Source: Paludibacteraceae bacterium (GTDB lineage Bacteria > Bacteroidota > Bacteroidia > Bacteroidales > Paludibacteraceae). Taken from it: a DNA stretch of 39,194 bases. The translations under genes were made by a program, and so were the position numbers. Below are positions 26,992 to 34,523 of this stretch, one piece after another. Positions within the stretch are counted from its first letter, which is position 1, and every line of letters begins with the position of its first letter. The stretch lies in NCBI GenBank assembly GCA_017444065.1, contig JAFSXJ010000130.1:1-39194 (forward strand). Reading direction: 5' to 3'. The notes beneath the pieces are model-generated. The model had not been told where the DNA came from, ran no database searches, and worked only from the letters and a program-made list of their open reading frames with translations.

Positions 26992-27028
26992 AAGAAAGAG
27001 GTCACATCGTGTTTGTGACCTCTTTCTT
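26992..27028. terminator. Bidirectional terminator between HD gene and tRNA-Gln
   Basis: A perfect 15-bp stem (AAGAAAGAGGTCACA with TGTGACCTCTTTCTT) around a 7-base loop. It lies 28 bases after the HD gene stop and 4 bases beyond the 3' end of tRNA-Gln on the other strand, so it suits both. Confidence 0.85.
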
Positions 27029-27032
27029 CTTG

Positions 27033-27103
27033 TTGCTCAACCAGGACTCGAACCCAGACAGACAGAACCAGAATCTGTAGTGCTACCATTACACCATTGA
27101 GCA
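27033..27103 (-). tRNA. tRNA-Gln (CTG)
   Basis: A 71-nt cloverleaf on the minus strand. Acceptor TGCTCAA pairs with TTGAGCA, discriminator A; CCA is not encoded. D stem GTG/CAC, anticodon stem ACAGA/TCTGT around TTCTGGT, giving CTG at 27069-27071. The T loop is TTCGAGT, and its stem has two G-T pairs. It has its own promoter 10 bases upstream and a terminator just downstream. Confidence 0.93.
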
Positions 27104-27113
27104 AAAGCGGATG

Positions 27114-27145
27114 CAAAAGTACAACAATTTTCTGAAATATGCAAA
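27114..27145 (-). promoter_or_regulatory. tRNA-Gln promoter
   Basis: On the minus strand TTTG (27142-27145), 20 bp, TACTTTTG (27114-27121). Transcription would start only a few bases before the mature tRNA. Confidence 0.75.
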
Positions 27146-27224
27146 TATTTTGTCAAAAAAAAGACGCATAAATGTCATTTTCCTCTATATTTATAAGGTT
27201 GATGTGCATTTTTGGGGCAATTCA

Positions 27225-27256
27225 TTTGCAAAAATGCAAAAAAAATCGTATCTTTG
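27225..27256 (+). promoter_or_regulatory. Promoter of polyprenyl synthase-yicC
   Basis: TTTG at 27225-27228, a 20-bp spacer, TATCTTTG at 27249-27256. The ATG at 27288 lies 31 bases further on. Confidence 0.78.
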
Positions 27257-27287
27257 TGCTCGCGTTTTGTGCAACGTAGCCCATATA

Positions 27288-28289
27288 ATGGATGTAGCAT
27301 TACAAATACGGCAACCGATAGCAGAGGCTTTTCATGAGTACGAGAGCCTCTATGAACAGACAATGCGTTCTGACAACGCATTGCTTGACCAGGTGCTCCG
27401 GTACATATCTGCCAAACGTGGCAAGCAGTTACGCCCGACTCTGGTGTTGCTGGCTGCCAAGTTGTGCCGGAGCATAAGCGACAAGTCTATCCGCGCCGCT
27501 GTAGCACTGGAGATGCTGCATAACGCCTCGCTCGTGCATGACGATGTGGTTGATGACTCGGTTATGCGTCACGGCGTAGCTTCGGTTCACGAGAAGTGGA
27601 CGAACAAAGTGGCAGTGCTCGTAGGCGACTGGATGCTGGCAAAGATGATTGGCATGGTTGGGGAGATTCGCAACGCGCAAATACTGTCTATCGTCTCGGA
27701 TATGGCGCGCGCGCTGTCTTCCGGCGAACTGATTCAGCTGCATGCAGGCAGCTCGATGTGGATAAGCGAGGAGCAATACTTCGATATCATCGGCAAGAAA
27801 ACGGCTGAACTCTTTGCCGCCTGCACCGAAACAGGCGCGGTGTCCGCAGGATGCAGTTGCCGGCAGCAGACCGCGATGCGCACATACGGCTACGAGCTCG
27901 GGCTGATATTCCAACTCAAGGATGACGTACTTGACTACTCGGATGCCGAAGAGGTGGGCAAACCAACGATGGGCGACATACGCGACGGAAAGGCAACCTT
28001 GCCTCTGCTGATTGCACTGCAGCGAGCACCGAAAGACGAAGCATCTCACATCCGGGAGATAGCCGAAGAACTGAACAACCAGCAGCGGTCGCTATCCACG
28101 CAGACGCAAAGCGAGATTGAGCAAGAGATAAAGAACTTCGTCATGCGATACGATGGTGTGCGATACGCATACCAGCAGATGCGCTTGCACCGGACAAAAG
28201 CCGAGGAGACCCTGAAGGTCTTCCACGACAGCGAGACGAAGCAGTCGCTACTCACGCTGCTGGATTATATAATATCAAGACTATATTAA
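27288..28289 (+). CDS. Polyprenyl diphosphate synthase
   Basis: A 333-residue trans-prenyltransferase that extends an allylic diphosphate with isopentenyl units, supplying long isoprenoid chains such as the menaquinone side chain. The ATG at 27288 is chosen because the promoter lies at 27225-27256, so the longer frame from 27111 cannot be translated from it. Key motifs are GKQLRP (45-50), the first Asp-rich motif HDDVVDDS (Asp85-Asp86 to Asp89), GKKTAELF and the second motif KDDVLDYS (Asp212, Asp213, Asp216). Chain length cannot be read. yicC follows after 6 bases. Confidence 0.93.
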   Translation: MDVALQIRQPIAEAFHEYESLYEQTMRSDNALLDQVLRYISAKRGKQLRPTLVLLAAKLCRSISDKSIRAAVALEMLHNASLVHDDVVDDSVMRHGVASVHEKWTNKVAVLVGDWMLAKMIGMVGEIRNAQILSIVSDMARALSSGELIQLHAGSSMWISEEQYFDIIGKKTAELFAACTETGAVSAGCSCRQQTAMRTYGYELGLIFQLKDDVLDYSDAEEVGKPTMGDIRDGKATLPLLIALQRAPKDEASHIREIAEELNNQQRSLSTQTQSEIEQEIKNFVMRYDGVRYAYQQMRLHRTKAEETLKVFHDSETKQSLLTLLDYIISRLY

Positions 28290-28295
28290 CGCGCT

Positions 28296-29189
28296 ATGAT
28301 ACAATCGATGACCGGCTACGGTAAGGCCGAAAGCAAATTGGGAACCAAACGACTGGTGGTGGAAATCAAGAGTCTGAACTCCAAGCAGCTTGATATGAGT
28401 GTGCGTCTGTCACAGGCGTTCCGTAGTCAGGAACTACAAGTGCGCAGCATGCTCGGCAAGCAGTTGGAGCGCGGCAAGGTGGATGTAGCCATCTACACCG
28501 AAGAGTTGACCGATGAAGTGCAAGCGGGCAGTTTTACGCCGATTAACCGCGCGGCATACGCCTTCCACCTGCATGAACTGCGCGAACTATGCCCCGAGTT
28601 GACCGATGCCGAACGCGCCCAAGCCGTGCTGAGTATGCCGGATGTGACCAAGACCGAGGAGCAATCATCCGTCACCGATGAAGAGTGGCAAACCGTAGAG
28701 CAGGCTATCAACGAAGCCGTGCAGCACTTCATCGCGTTCCGCACGCAGGAAGGTGCTGCGCTGGAAGCAATGTTCACGGAGAAGCTGGATGCCATTAGTG
28801 CCCTGCTGGCAGAAGTTGAGCCGTACGAGAAAGGGCGCGTGGAGAACATCCGCCAGCACCTGCTATCGGGGCTGGACAAACTGGCGCAAGAAACGCGCAA
28901 GCAGGTTGATGCCAACCGCTTGGAGCAAGAACTGATATTCTACCTTGAGAAACTGGATATAACCGAGGAGAAGGTGCGCTTGAGAAACCACATTCGTTAC
29001 TTCCGCGAGACGATGGGTAGCGACAATCCTGTAGGCGTTGGCAAGAAACTCGGGTTCATTGCTCAGGAGATGGGACGCGAAATCAACACTCTGGGCAGCA
29101 AGAGCAACCAGAGTGAGATGCAAATCATCGTCGTGAAGATGAAAGATCTGCTCGAGCAAATCAAAGAGCAGGTACTGAACGTCCTGTAA
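28296..29189 (+). CDS. yicC: YicC family protein
   Basis: A 297-residue YicC/YloC family protein. The start MIQSMTGYGKAE and the C-terminal GREINTLGSKSNQSEMQ are diagnostic, with a long helical middle part. Members have been described as endoribonucleases acting in RNA turnover and stationary-phase physiology. It ends 31 bases from the convergent ybeY gene, with no obvious hairpin between them, so the two messages may overlap at their 3' ends. Confidence 0.95.
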   Translation: MIQSMTGYGKAESKLGTKRLVVEIKSLNSKQLDMSVRLSQAFRSQELQVRSMLGKQLERGKVDVAIYTEELTDEVQAGSFTPINRAAYAFHLHELRELCPELTDAERAQAVLSMPDVTKTEEQSSVTDEEWQTVEQAINEAVQHFIAFRTQEGAALEAMFTEKLDAISALLAEVEPYEKGRVENIRQHLLSGLDKLAQETRKQVDANRLEQELIFYLEKLDITEEKVRLRNHIRYFRETMGSDNPVGVGKKLGFIAQEMGREINTLGSKSNQSEMQIIVVKMKDLLEQIKEQVLNVL

Positions 29190-29220
29190 TCACTATTACC
29201 CAACAATCATACTTACGTGC

Positions 29221-29658
29221 CTATTCGTAGGCGATGAGTGCCAGCGCCAGGTCTTCCTTGCGGGTCATCTCGGTTTTGGTCTCCGGCGTCTTGTCACCCT
29301 GACCGGTCAGGTGCAGCAAGCCGTGGGCAAGAATGCGCAGCAGTTCGCGTTCGGCAGGCACACCAACCTCCGCAGCATTGCTCTGCACCGTTTCCCATGA
29401 GATAAATATATCGCCGTTGATGCACCTGGGCGTTGTATAGTCGAAGGTGATAATGTCGGTATAATAGTCATGCCCGAGGAACTCGCGGTTGACCGCCAGT
29501 TCTTTTTCATCGGAGCAAAGGATATACGTCAGTTCGCCTATCGAGAAATCATAGCACGCCGCCACCCGCCTGAGCCAGCGTTGCAGGCGAAGTTGCTCAC
29601 GGTCGACAAGTGCGATGCGCTCCTCGCCAAGCGAACTATCGTAAACGAAACAAATCAT
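29221..29658 (-). CDS. ybeY: Endoribonuclease YbeY
   Basis: A 145-residue metal-dependent RNase for 16S rRNA 3' maturation and ribosome quality control. It shows the STDIITF-like segment (YTDIITFDY), GDIFIS and the zinc motif HGLLHLTGQGDKT with His112 and His116. The third ligand position, His in E. coli, is Asp122 here, as in Bacteroidetes homologues that read GxxDKT. Its ATG overlaps the stop of the upstream SpmA-SpmB gene by one base, and it is the last gene of the minus-strand run from tsaB. Confidence 0.94.
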   Translation of the reverse strand: MICFVYDSSLGEERIALVDREQLRLQRWLRRVAACYDFSIGELTYILCSDEKELAVNREFLGHDYYTDIITFDYTTPRCINGDIFISWETVQSNAAEVGVPAERELLRILAHGLLHLTGQGDKTPETKTEMTRKEDLALALIAYE

Positions 29659-30890
29659 CAGTGGAAGAACAAGTAGCCTAACAGTATGGCTGCAACTATT
29701 CCGGCAAAGTCAGCCAGTAGCCCGCACGCGAGCGCGTAGCGCGTATCTTTAATATTTACGCTACCGAAATAGACAGCCAGGATGTAGAACGTGGTATCCG
29801 TCGAGCCTTGCAGGATACTTACCAGCCGTCCGACAAACGAGTCTGCACCGTATTGCACCATCGCATCAACCATCAGTCCGCGAGCACCCGAGCCGGACAG
29901 CGGGCGCATCAAAGCTGTGGGCAGCGCAGGCACGAAATCGGTGTTCAGCCCCACAGCCGCAAAGCACCATGCCATGCCGCTGACCAGCAAATCCATTGCA
30001 CCGCTGGCGCGGAACATACCGATTGCCACAAGCATGGCAATCAAGTACGGCACAATCCCGATAGCCGTACCGAAACCGCCTTTCGCACCCTCGATAAATG
30101 CGTCATACACGTTCACCTTCTTCACCATGCCGGCGATGATGAACCAGCAGATAACGCCTAACAGCAGCACTGCCGCCAGCACAGCCGACCAACGACTGAC
30201 AGCCTCTTGCGGAAAGTACATCGCAGCGGCAATCACTCCGCCGACGAAGACTGTCAAGCCTCCTAATGTGCCTAATATGACTTTATCCAATAAGTTAATC
30301 CGTTGAATGAGAGCGACAGCTACCACGCCGGTGATAGCAGCGAAGTATGTAGCGAGCAGTATCGGCAGGAACACATCGGCAGGGTTAGCAGCACCGAGTT
30401 GTGCGCGGTAGGTCATGATGCTGACAGGCACGAGGGTCAATCCGCTCGTAACGAGCACCATGAACATAATCATCGGGTTGGAAGCACGCGACTTGTCGGG
30501 GTTGGTCTCCTGCATCTCTTTGAGTGCCTGCAAGCCGAGCGGCGTGGCGGCGTTGTCGATGCCTAACATAGTGGCACTGATGTTCATCAGCATCGAACCG
30601 AAAGCCGGATGGCCTTTCGGCAGGTCAGGGAAGATGCGCGTGAAGAACGGGCTGACGCCACGTGAGAGCTGGTTGACCACCCCTGCCTGTTCACCGATCT
30701 TCATGATTCCCATCCACAGCGACAATACGCCTGTCAGACCGATACTGATCTCAAAGCCTGTCTTCGCGCTCGAGAAGGTCGAATCCAAGATGGCGGACAT
30801 AACGCTTGCGTCACCCATGACAAGCCACTGGATGCAGCCCACCAAGACCGCAATCAGTATCAATCCTATCCAGATGTAGTTCAGTGCCAT
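29658..30890 (-). CDS. SpmA-SpmB fusion, nucleoside-recognition (Gate) domain membrane protein
   Basis: A 410-residue integral membrane protein with two Gate domains. The first half matches SpmA (SMLMNISATMLGIDNAATPL), the second SpmB (MRPLSGSGARGLMVDA, SFVGRLVSILQGSTDTTFYI). In Bacillus the two separate genes act in spore maturation; in the non-sporulating Bacteroidetes the fused form is common and its role is unknown, perhaps small-molecule transport. Start and stop codons overlap those of its neighbours by one base each (TAATG with the epimerase, TGATG with ybeY). Confidence 0.92.
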   Translation of the reverse strand: MALNYIWIGLILIAVLVGCIQWLVMGDASVMSAILDSTFSSAKTGFEISIGLTGVLSLWMGIMKIGEQAGVVNQLSRGVSPFFTRIFPDLPKGHPAFGSMLMNISATMLGIDNAATPLGLQALKEMQETNPDKSRASNPMIMFMVLVTSGLTLVPVSIMTYRAQLGAANPADVFLPILLATYFAAITGVVAVALIQRINLLDKVILGTLGGLTVFVGGVIAAAMYFPQEAVSRWSAVLAAVLLLGVICWFIIAGMVKKVNVYDAFIEGAKGGFGTAIGIVPYLIAMLVAIGMFRASGAMDLLVSGMAWCFAAVGLNTDFVPALPTALMRPLSGSGARGLMVDAMVQYGADSFVGRLVSILQGSTDTTFYILAVYFGSVNIKDTRYALACGLLADFAGIVAAILLGYLFFH

Positions 30891-32446
30891 TACTTCTCCC
30901 AGTTATTGAATATTTCGCTGCCATAGACATTGTTTTCGTCCGGCTCATGCAGCGGAGTCCATATCTGCGCAAAGAACGGGTTGTGTTTCGCAACCTCGTC
31001 CCAATGCCAGGGACGCTCGCTCTCTGTCTCGCAGATGATTCCCCTGTACGGGAAAGGCATGTCACCGGGTGCCCAGTGTCCGCCTAAGAGTATCAGCCGC
31101 GGTGTAGCCTCAAACACCTCGCCCGAGGCTGACTGCCACTGCAGCGGTGTGTCCCATAGTTCAAGCCCCTTGGTTTTTACCTTATCGCTAATCAGTTTGC
31201 CTCCGCGGAACGCAGCAGCCATTTGCAGGTCGGCTACAGTGAGTTCCTCCATAGGTTTCGACTCGTCGTAACCGTGGTCAAGGATGATTGCCTCACGGCT
31301 GTTGTGACTGAGGTCCATGTGCTTCCAGTCAGGAATGCTGTTGTATGCCTTCAGGCTGCCGTAGTAGGCATGAATGCGCTGCTCGATATTATGTTTAATC
31401 CACCATTGCGTACCGTGCTCTTCGCTGTACGCCATCGCGCGCATAGCAAGTTTGACGATATGCGGCACGAGTTTCGCCGCCTTGGTGATACGGGCAATCT
31501 TTATTCCTTTCGGCACGCTCGGTGACTTGGCCATCTTGGCGAAATACTCCTTGACAGGTATATTGGCGCGGAAGGGAACGAGCTCGTTTAGTTTGTCGCT
31601 GTCCAAATACCACATGCCGTGGAAGTTACGGGTGGTGAACCACTTGGTGTCAAATATCTGCTGCGGTTTCGGGCAACCGATTGCATCCAGCAGCAGGCAC
31701 TCGAACTCGTAGTTCGACAGGCGGTACTCCTCGCCCGAGCCGATGTTGTAGTAGTTCTTCCAGAACGACTCAGGCACCTCGTCTCGGCAGACGCCTTCCA
31801 GCAGTCGTCCGCTATCTTCCACTGTAGCCCACTCCAGCACGCCGCGAATGGGTACGTGGAACATGATCGGGTCGTAGTTCTTCAGGATAGCCGGATAAAG
31901 GATGCCCGACTGCCGTAGTGACACCCATTGTTTGATAGGCGAACCGGTGATGATGCGTTCCGCCTGCACCTTGGTCAAGCCGTAATGGTCGTAAGCCGAC
32001 ACGCATATCGGGTCACCTGTTCTGCCCCAATGCAGCGGCTCACGGCGGTCGCCCATCTGCGCCACGCTGCCTATATACACCACCTTCGGCTGCTTGTCGT
32101 CGGGTTGTGCCAGCACGGCGTTTCGTACGTTTTCGGCAGCGGTAATATTTGTTTTGTAGGTAGCCTTCGGGCGGTAGTCCGCAGCCGGTGACACCATCCC
32201 GCCAACGTGCAGCACGACATCAGCACCGCTGACTCCTCGAAGCACATCGTCAAAACGCGTCAGGTCACCCCATACAACGGACAATGCAGGGTATTGAGCC
32301 ATCAGGGGCTCAAGCATGGCTTTATTCTTGTTGCTCGGGCGGGCGAGCACGCGCACGTCGTAACGCTCAGGATAACGGAGCAACTCCGTCATACCCGCTT
32401 TACCCATCGTGCCTGTTGCGCCTGTGAGGAATATAGTTTTTTTCAT
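30890..32446 (-). CDS. NAD-dependent epimerase/dehydratase with long C-terminal extension
   Basis: A 518-residue protein whose first ~320 residues are an extended short-chain dehydrogenase: TIFLTGATGTMGKAG nucleotide-binding loop at the N-terminus and a Ser127, Tyr155-GLT-Lys159 active site. The ATG at 32446 gives this proper start; the longer frame to 32611 overlaps the antiporter gene. The remaining ~190 residues are not part of the usual fold, are rich in Trp, His and Pro (LLGGHWAPGDMPFPY, RPWHWDEVAKHNPF) and I do not recognise them. The substrate is probably a nucleotide sugar or related compound. It is preceded by the antiporter (28 bases) and overlaps SpmA-SpmB by one base. Confidence 0.85.
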   Translation of the reverse strand: MKKTIFLTGATGTMGKAGMTELLRYPERYDVRVLARPSNKNKAMLEPLMAQYPALSVVWGDLTRFDDVLRGVSGADVVLHVGGMVSPAADYRPKATYKTNITAAENVRNAVLAQPDDKQPKVVYIGSVAQMGDRREPLHWGRTGDPICVSAYDHYGLTKVQAERIITGSPIKQWVSLRQSGILYPAILKNYDPIMFHVPIRGVLEWATVEDSGRLLEGVCRDEVPESFWKNYYNIGSGEEYRLSNYEFECLLLDAIGCPKPQQIFDTKWFTTRNFHGMWYLDSDKLNELVPFRANIPVKEYFAKMAKSPSVPKGIKIARITKAAKLVPHIVKLAMRAMAYSEEHGTQWWIKHNIEQRIHAYYGSLKAYNSIPDWKHMDLSHNSREAIILDHGYDESKPMEELTVADLQMAAAFRGGKLISDKVKTKGLELWDTPLQWQSASGEVFEATPRLILLGGHWAPGDMPFPYRGIICETESERPWHWDEVAKHNPFFAQIWTPLHEPDENNVYGSEIFNNWEK

Positions 32447-32474
32447 CTGAATACGGATTTCTGACTTCTGATTT

Positions 32475-34079
32475 CTATTTCTTGTTGTCGCGAATCTTTC
32501 TCCATGCGCGAATGATATACTCGCGTGTATTGGCAACCAGCTCTCTTGCGGCAAAACGCTGCTCTTCTGCCTGTTCTTCCTCTTTGTAGCGGTTAGCCAT
32601 CTCCACATCATTGTCGGTCAGCACGAGCAACTGATCGCCATCCTGCAGTTCGCTTTGACCGGTCGGAACGAAGAAGTCCTCGCCGCGGCGTACCATGATG
32701 ACCAGTGTCTGTGGCGGCAGGTTAATCTCGCGCAGGTGATTACCGTTCACAAGCATATCCCACGTCACCTCAATCTCTGTGGCGGAAGACTGTATCTCCT
32801 CCGGCAGTTCGATATCAAAGTGCACCAGTTTCTTCAGTTTGACGGGCTCGGTAGCCACCTGTAGCCGTTTAGCCATGCTCGACAGGCTTGTGCCTTGCGT
32901 GAGCAGCGATACAATCGTACAGAGGAAGATGATATTGAACAGCAGGTCGGCATGCTCCACGCCGGACGCCTTGCACATCACGGCGAAGATAATCGGCACC
33001 GCACCTTTCAGCCCGACCCAACTGAGGAAAAGTTTGTCCTTGTTGACAAAGTTCTTGAACGGAATCATGCACGCGAACACCGCCAGCGGACGAGAGATAC
33101 AAACCATCACTATACTGATGAGCAGTCCTGCGAGCAGCACATGCCAGTTCAGGAGTTCGTGCGGACGAACCATGAGTCCCAACATGAGGAACATCACGAG
33201 TTGTGAGAGCCATGTCAGACCGTCGAAGAACGATTTTGTCTGATGCTTGCGGGTGAACTTGCTGTTGCCGATAATCAGGCCTCCCACATAGACCGCCAGA
33301 TAGGCGTTGCCTTTCATGTAGTAAGTCACACTGAAGATGAAGATGCACGCCGTGAGCACCATTATCGGATAGAGCGATTCATTGGAGAGGCGGGTGCGAC
33401 GCATGAGTTCCACCAGTCCTTTGCCGAAGAAGAATCCTATGACTGTGCCCATAACCAACTGGACAACAATGGTCTGAACGATTTCCAGCCCGGACACCTG
33501 TGTCGAAGCTGTCACCACACCGATGAGCGTGGTGGTCAGCACGTATGCCATCGGATCGTTAGCACCGGACTCCAACTCCAGCAACGGACGAAGATTATGC
33601 TTCAGCCCTATGCCGTTGGTGCGCAGGATAGAGAACACCGATGCCGAATCGGTTGATGACATCGTAGCCGCCATCAGCATAGCCATACTCAGAGGGATGG
33701 TGTCCAAGGCGTCTATCCAGCCGAACACGTAGAACAGGATTATTCCCGTAATGGCAGCGGTTATGAGTACTCCCAGGGTGGCGAGTGTCACGCCGGGAGC
33801 TATCACCGGACGAATATCCGTGAGCTTGGTATCCATGCCGCCGGAGAACAGGATGATACACAGCGCTATCGTACTGATTGCTTGTGCTGAACCTGTATTG
33901 ATGATGTAGCCTACACCATCCTCGTTGAACAACGCACCGATGCCGTCCGGACCGAACAGCATTCCAACTACCAGAAACAGCAGCAAGGCAGGCACGCCGA
34001 ACTTGTAACCGATCTTGTCGGTAAATATACTCGCAAAGAACAAAAGCGAGAGAACCAATAATACTAATTCGACCTGCAT
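32475..34079 (-). CDS. Potassium/proton antiporter (CPA1, CvrA/NhaP2 type)
   Basis: A 534-residue antiporter with about twelve membrane segments and a cytosolic C-terminal regulatory part. Typical motifs are FGVPALLLFLVVGMLFGPDG, the ALCIILFSGGMDT segment, SSTDSASVFSILR and LLELESGANDPMAY with the Asn-Asp pair of the transport site, and WVGLKGAVPI. Near residues 430-500 lies a TrkA_C-like domain (LREINLPPQTLVIMVRRGED, LQDGDQLLVLTDND). It resembles E. coli CvrA/NhaP2, which exchanges K+ for H+. It sits three bases after the thioredoxin gene in the minus-strand run. Confidence 0.93.
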   Translation of the reverse strand: MQVELVLLVLSLLFFASIFTDKIGYKFGVPALLLFLVVGMLFGPDGIGALFNEDGVGYIINTGSAQAISTIALCIILFSGGMDTKLTDIRPVIAPGVTLATLGVLITAAITGIILFYVFGWIDALDTIPLSMAMLMAATMSSTDSASVFSILRTNGIGLKHNLRPLLELESGANDPMAYVLTTTLIGVVTASTQVSGLEIVQTIVVQLVMGTVIGFFFGKGLVELMRRTRLSNESLYPIMVLTACIFIFSVTYYMKGNAYLAVYVGGLIIGNSKFTRKHQTKSFFDGLTWLSQLVMFLMLGLMVRPHELLNWHVLLAGLLISIVMVCISRPLAVFACMIPFKNFVNKDKLFLSWVGLKGAVPIIFAVMCKASGVEHADLLFNIIFLCTIVSLLTQGTSLSSMAKRLQVATEPVKLKKLVHFDIELPEEIQSSATEIEVTWDMLVNGNHLREINLPPQTLVIMVRRGEDFFVPTGQSELQDGDQLLVLTDNDVEMANRYKEEEQAEEQRFAARELVANTREYIIRAWRKIRDNKK

Positions 34080-34082
34080 TAT

Positions 34083-34523
34083 TTATTTGTCTTTGGGTTT
34101 CTTGAGCAGATAGTCGTCGATTATCTCAACGATGTTCTCCTTGGGGTACAAGCCTTTCAGCAGTATCGGCTCGCCGTCCACGGGGATATACAGCACCTGC
34201 GGGATACTGTTGATGCGGAACACGGCTGCCAGTTCGCGTTCGCGCTCGGTATCCACCTTGTAGAACTTCACCTGGTCGCAATAGGTCTGACTGAGTTCCT
34301 CCATGATGGGTGCCAGTCGTTTGCATGGTCCGCACCATGTGGTGTAGAAGTCAATCACGCAGGGTTTGTCACCCTTGTATTGCCATTCGGTATTGGCGGT
34401 ATAGTCGAATATCCGCGCCTTGAACTCGTTCGTGCTCAGGTATGTCACGTCGTCAGCCGCCACAGGCAGGGTGATGCCTATGGCCAGCACGGCGGTTAAC
34501 AGGATGGTTCGTAGTGTTGTCAT
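34083..34523 (-). CDS. Exported thioredoxin-family protein
   Basis: A 146-residue thioredoxin fold with a signal peptide (MTTLRTILLTAVLAIGITLP, then VAA) and the active site Trp63-Cys64-Gly-Pro-Cys67-Lys68. The cis-Pro loop is NSIPQVLYIP. It should work in the periplasm, reducing or exchanging disulfides of envelope proteins. Its ATG overlaps the porW stop by four bases (ATGA), which suggests a functional link with the secretion component, though this is inference. Confidence 0.93.
   Translation of the reverse strand: MTTLRTILLTAVLAIGITLPVAADDVTYLSTNEFKARIFDYTANTEWQYKGDKPCVIDFYTTWCGPCKRLAPIMEELSQTYCDQVKFYKVDTERERELAAVFRINSIPQVLYIPVDGEPILLKGLYPKENIVEIIDDYLLKKPKDK

Noticed and set aside
29658-30890. 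Evidence for sporulation from the SpmA-SpmB protein
   Set aside because: Fused SpmA-SpmB proteins are widespread in non-sporulating Bacteroidetes and no other sporulation gene is present.
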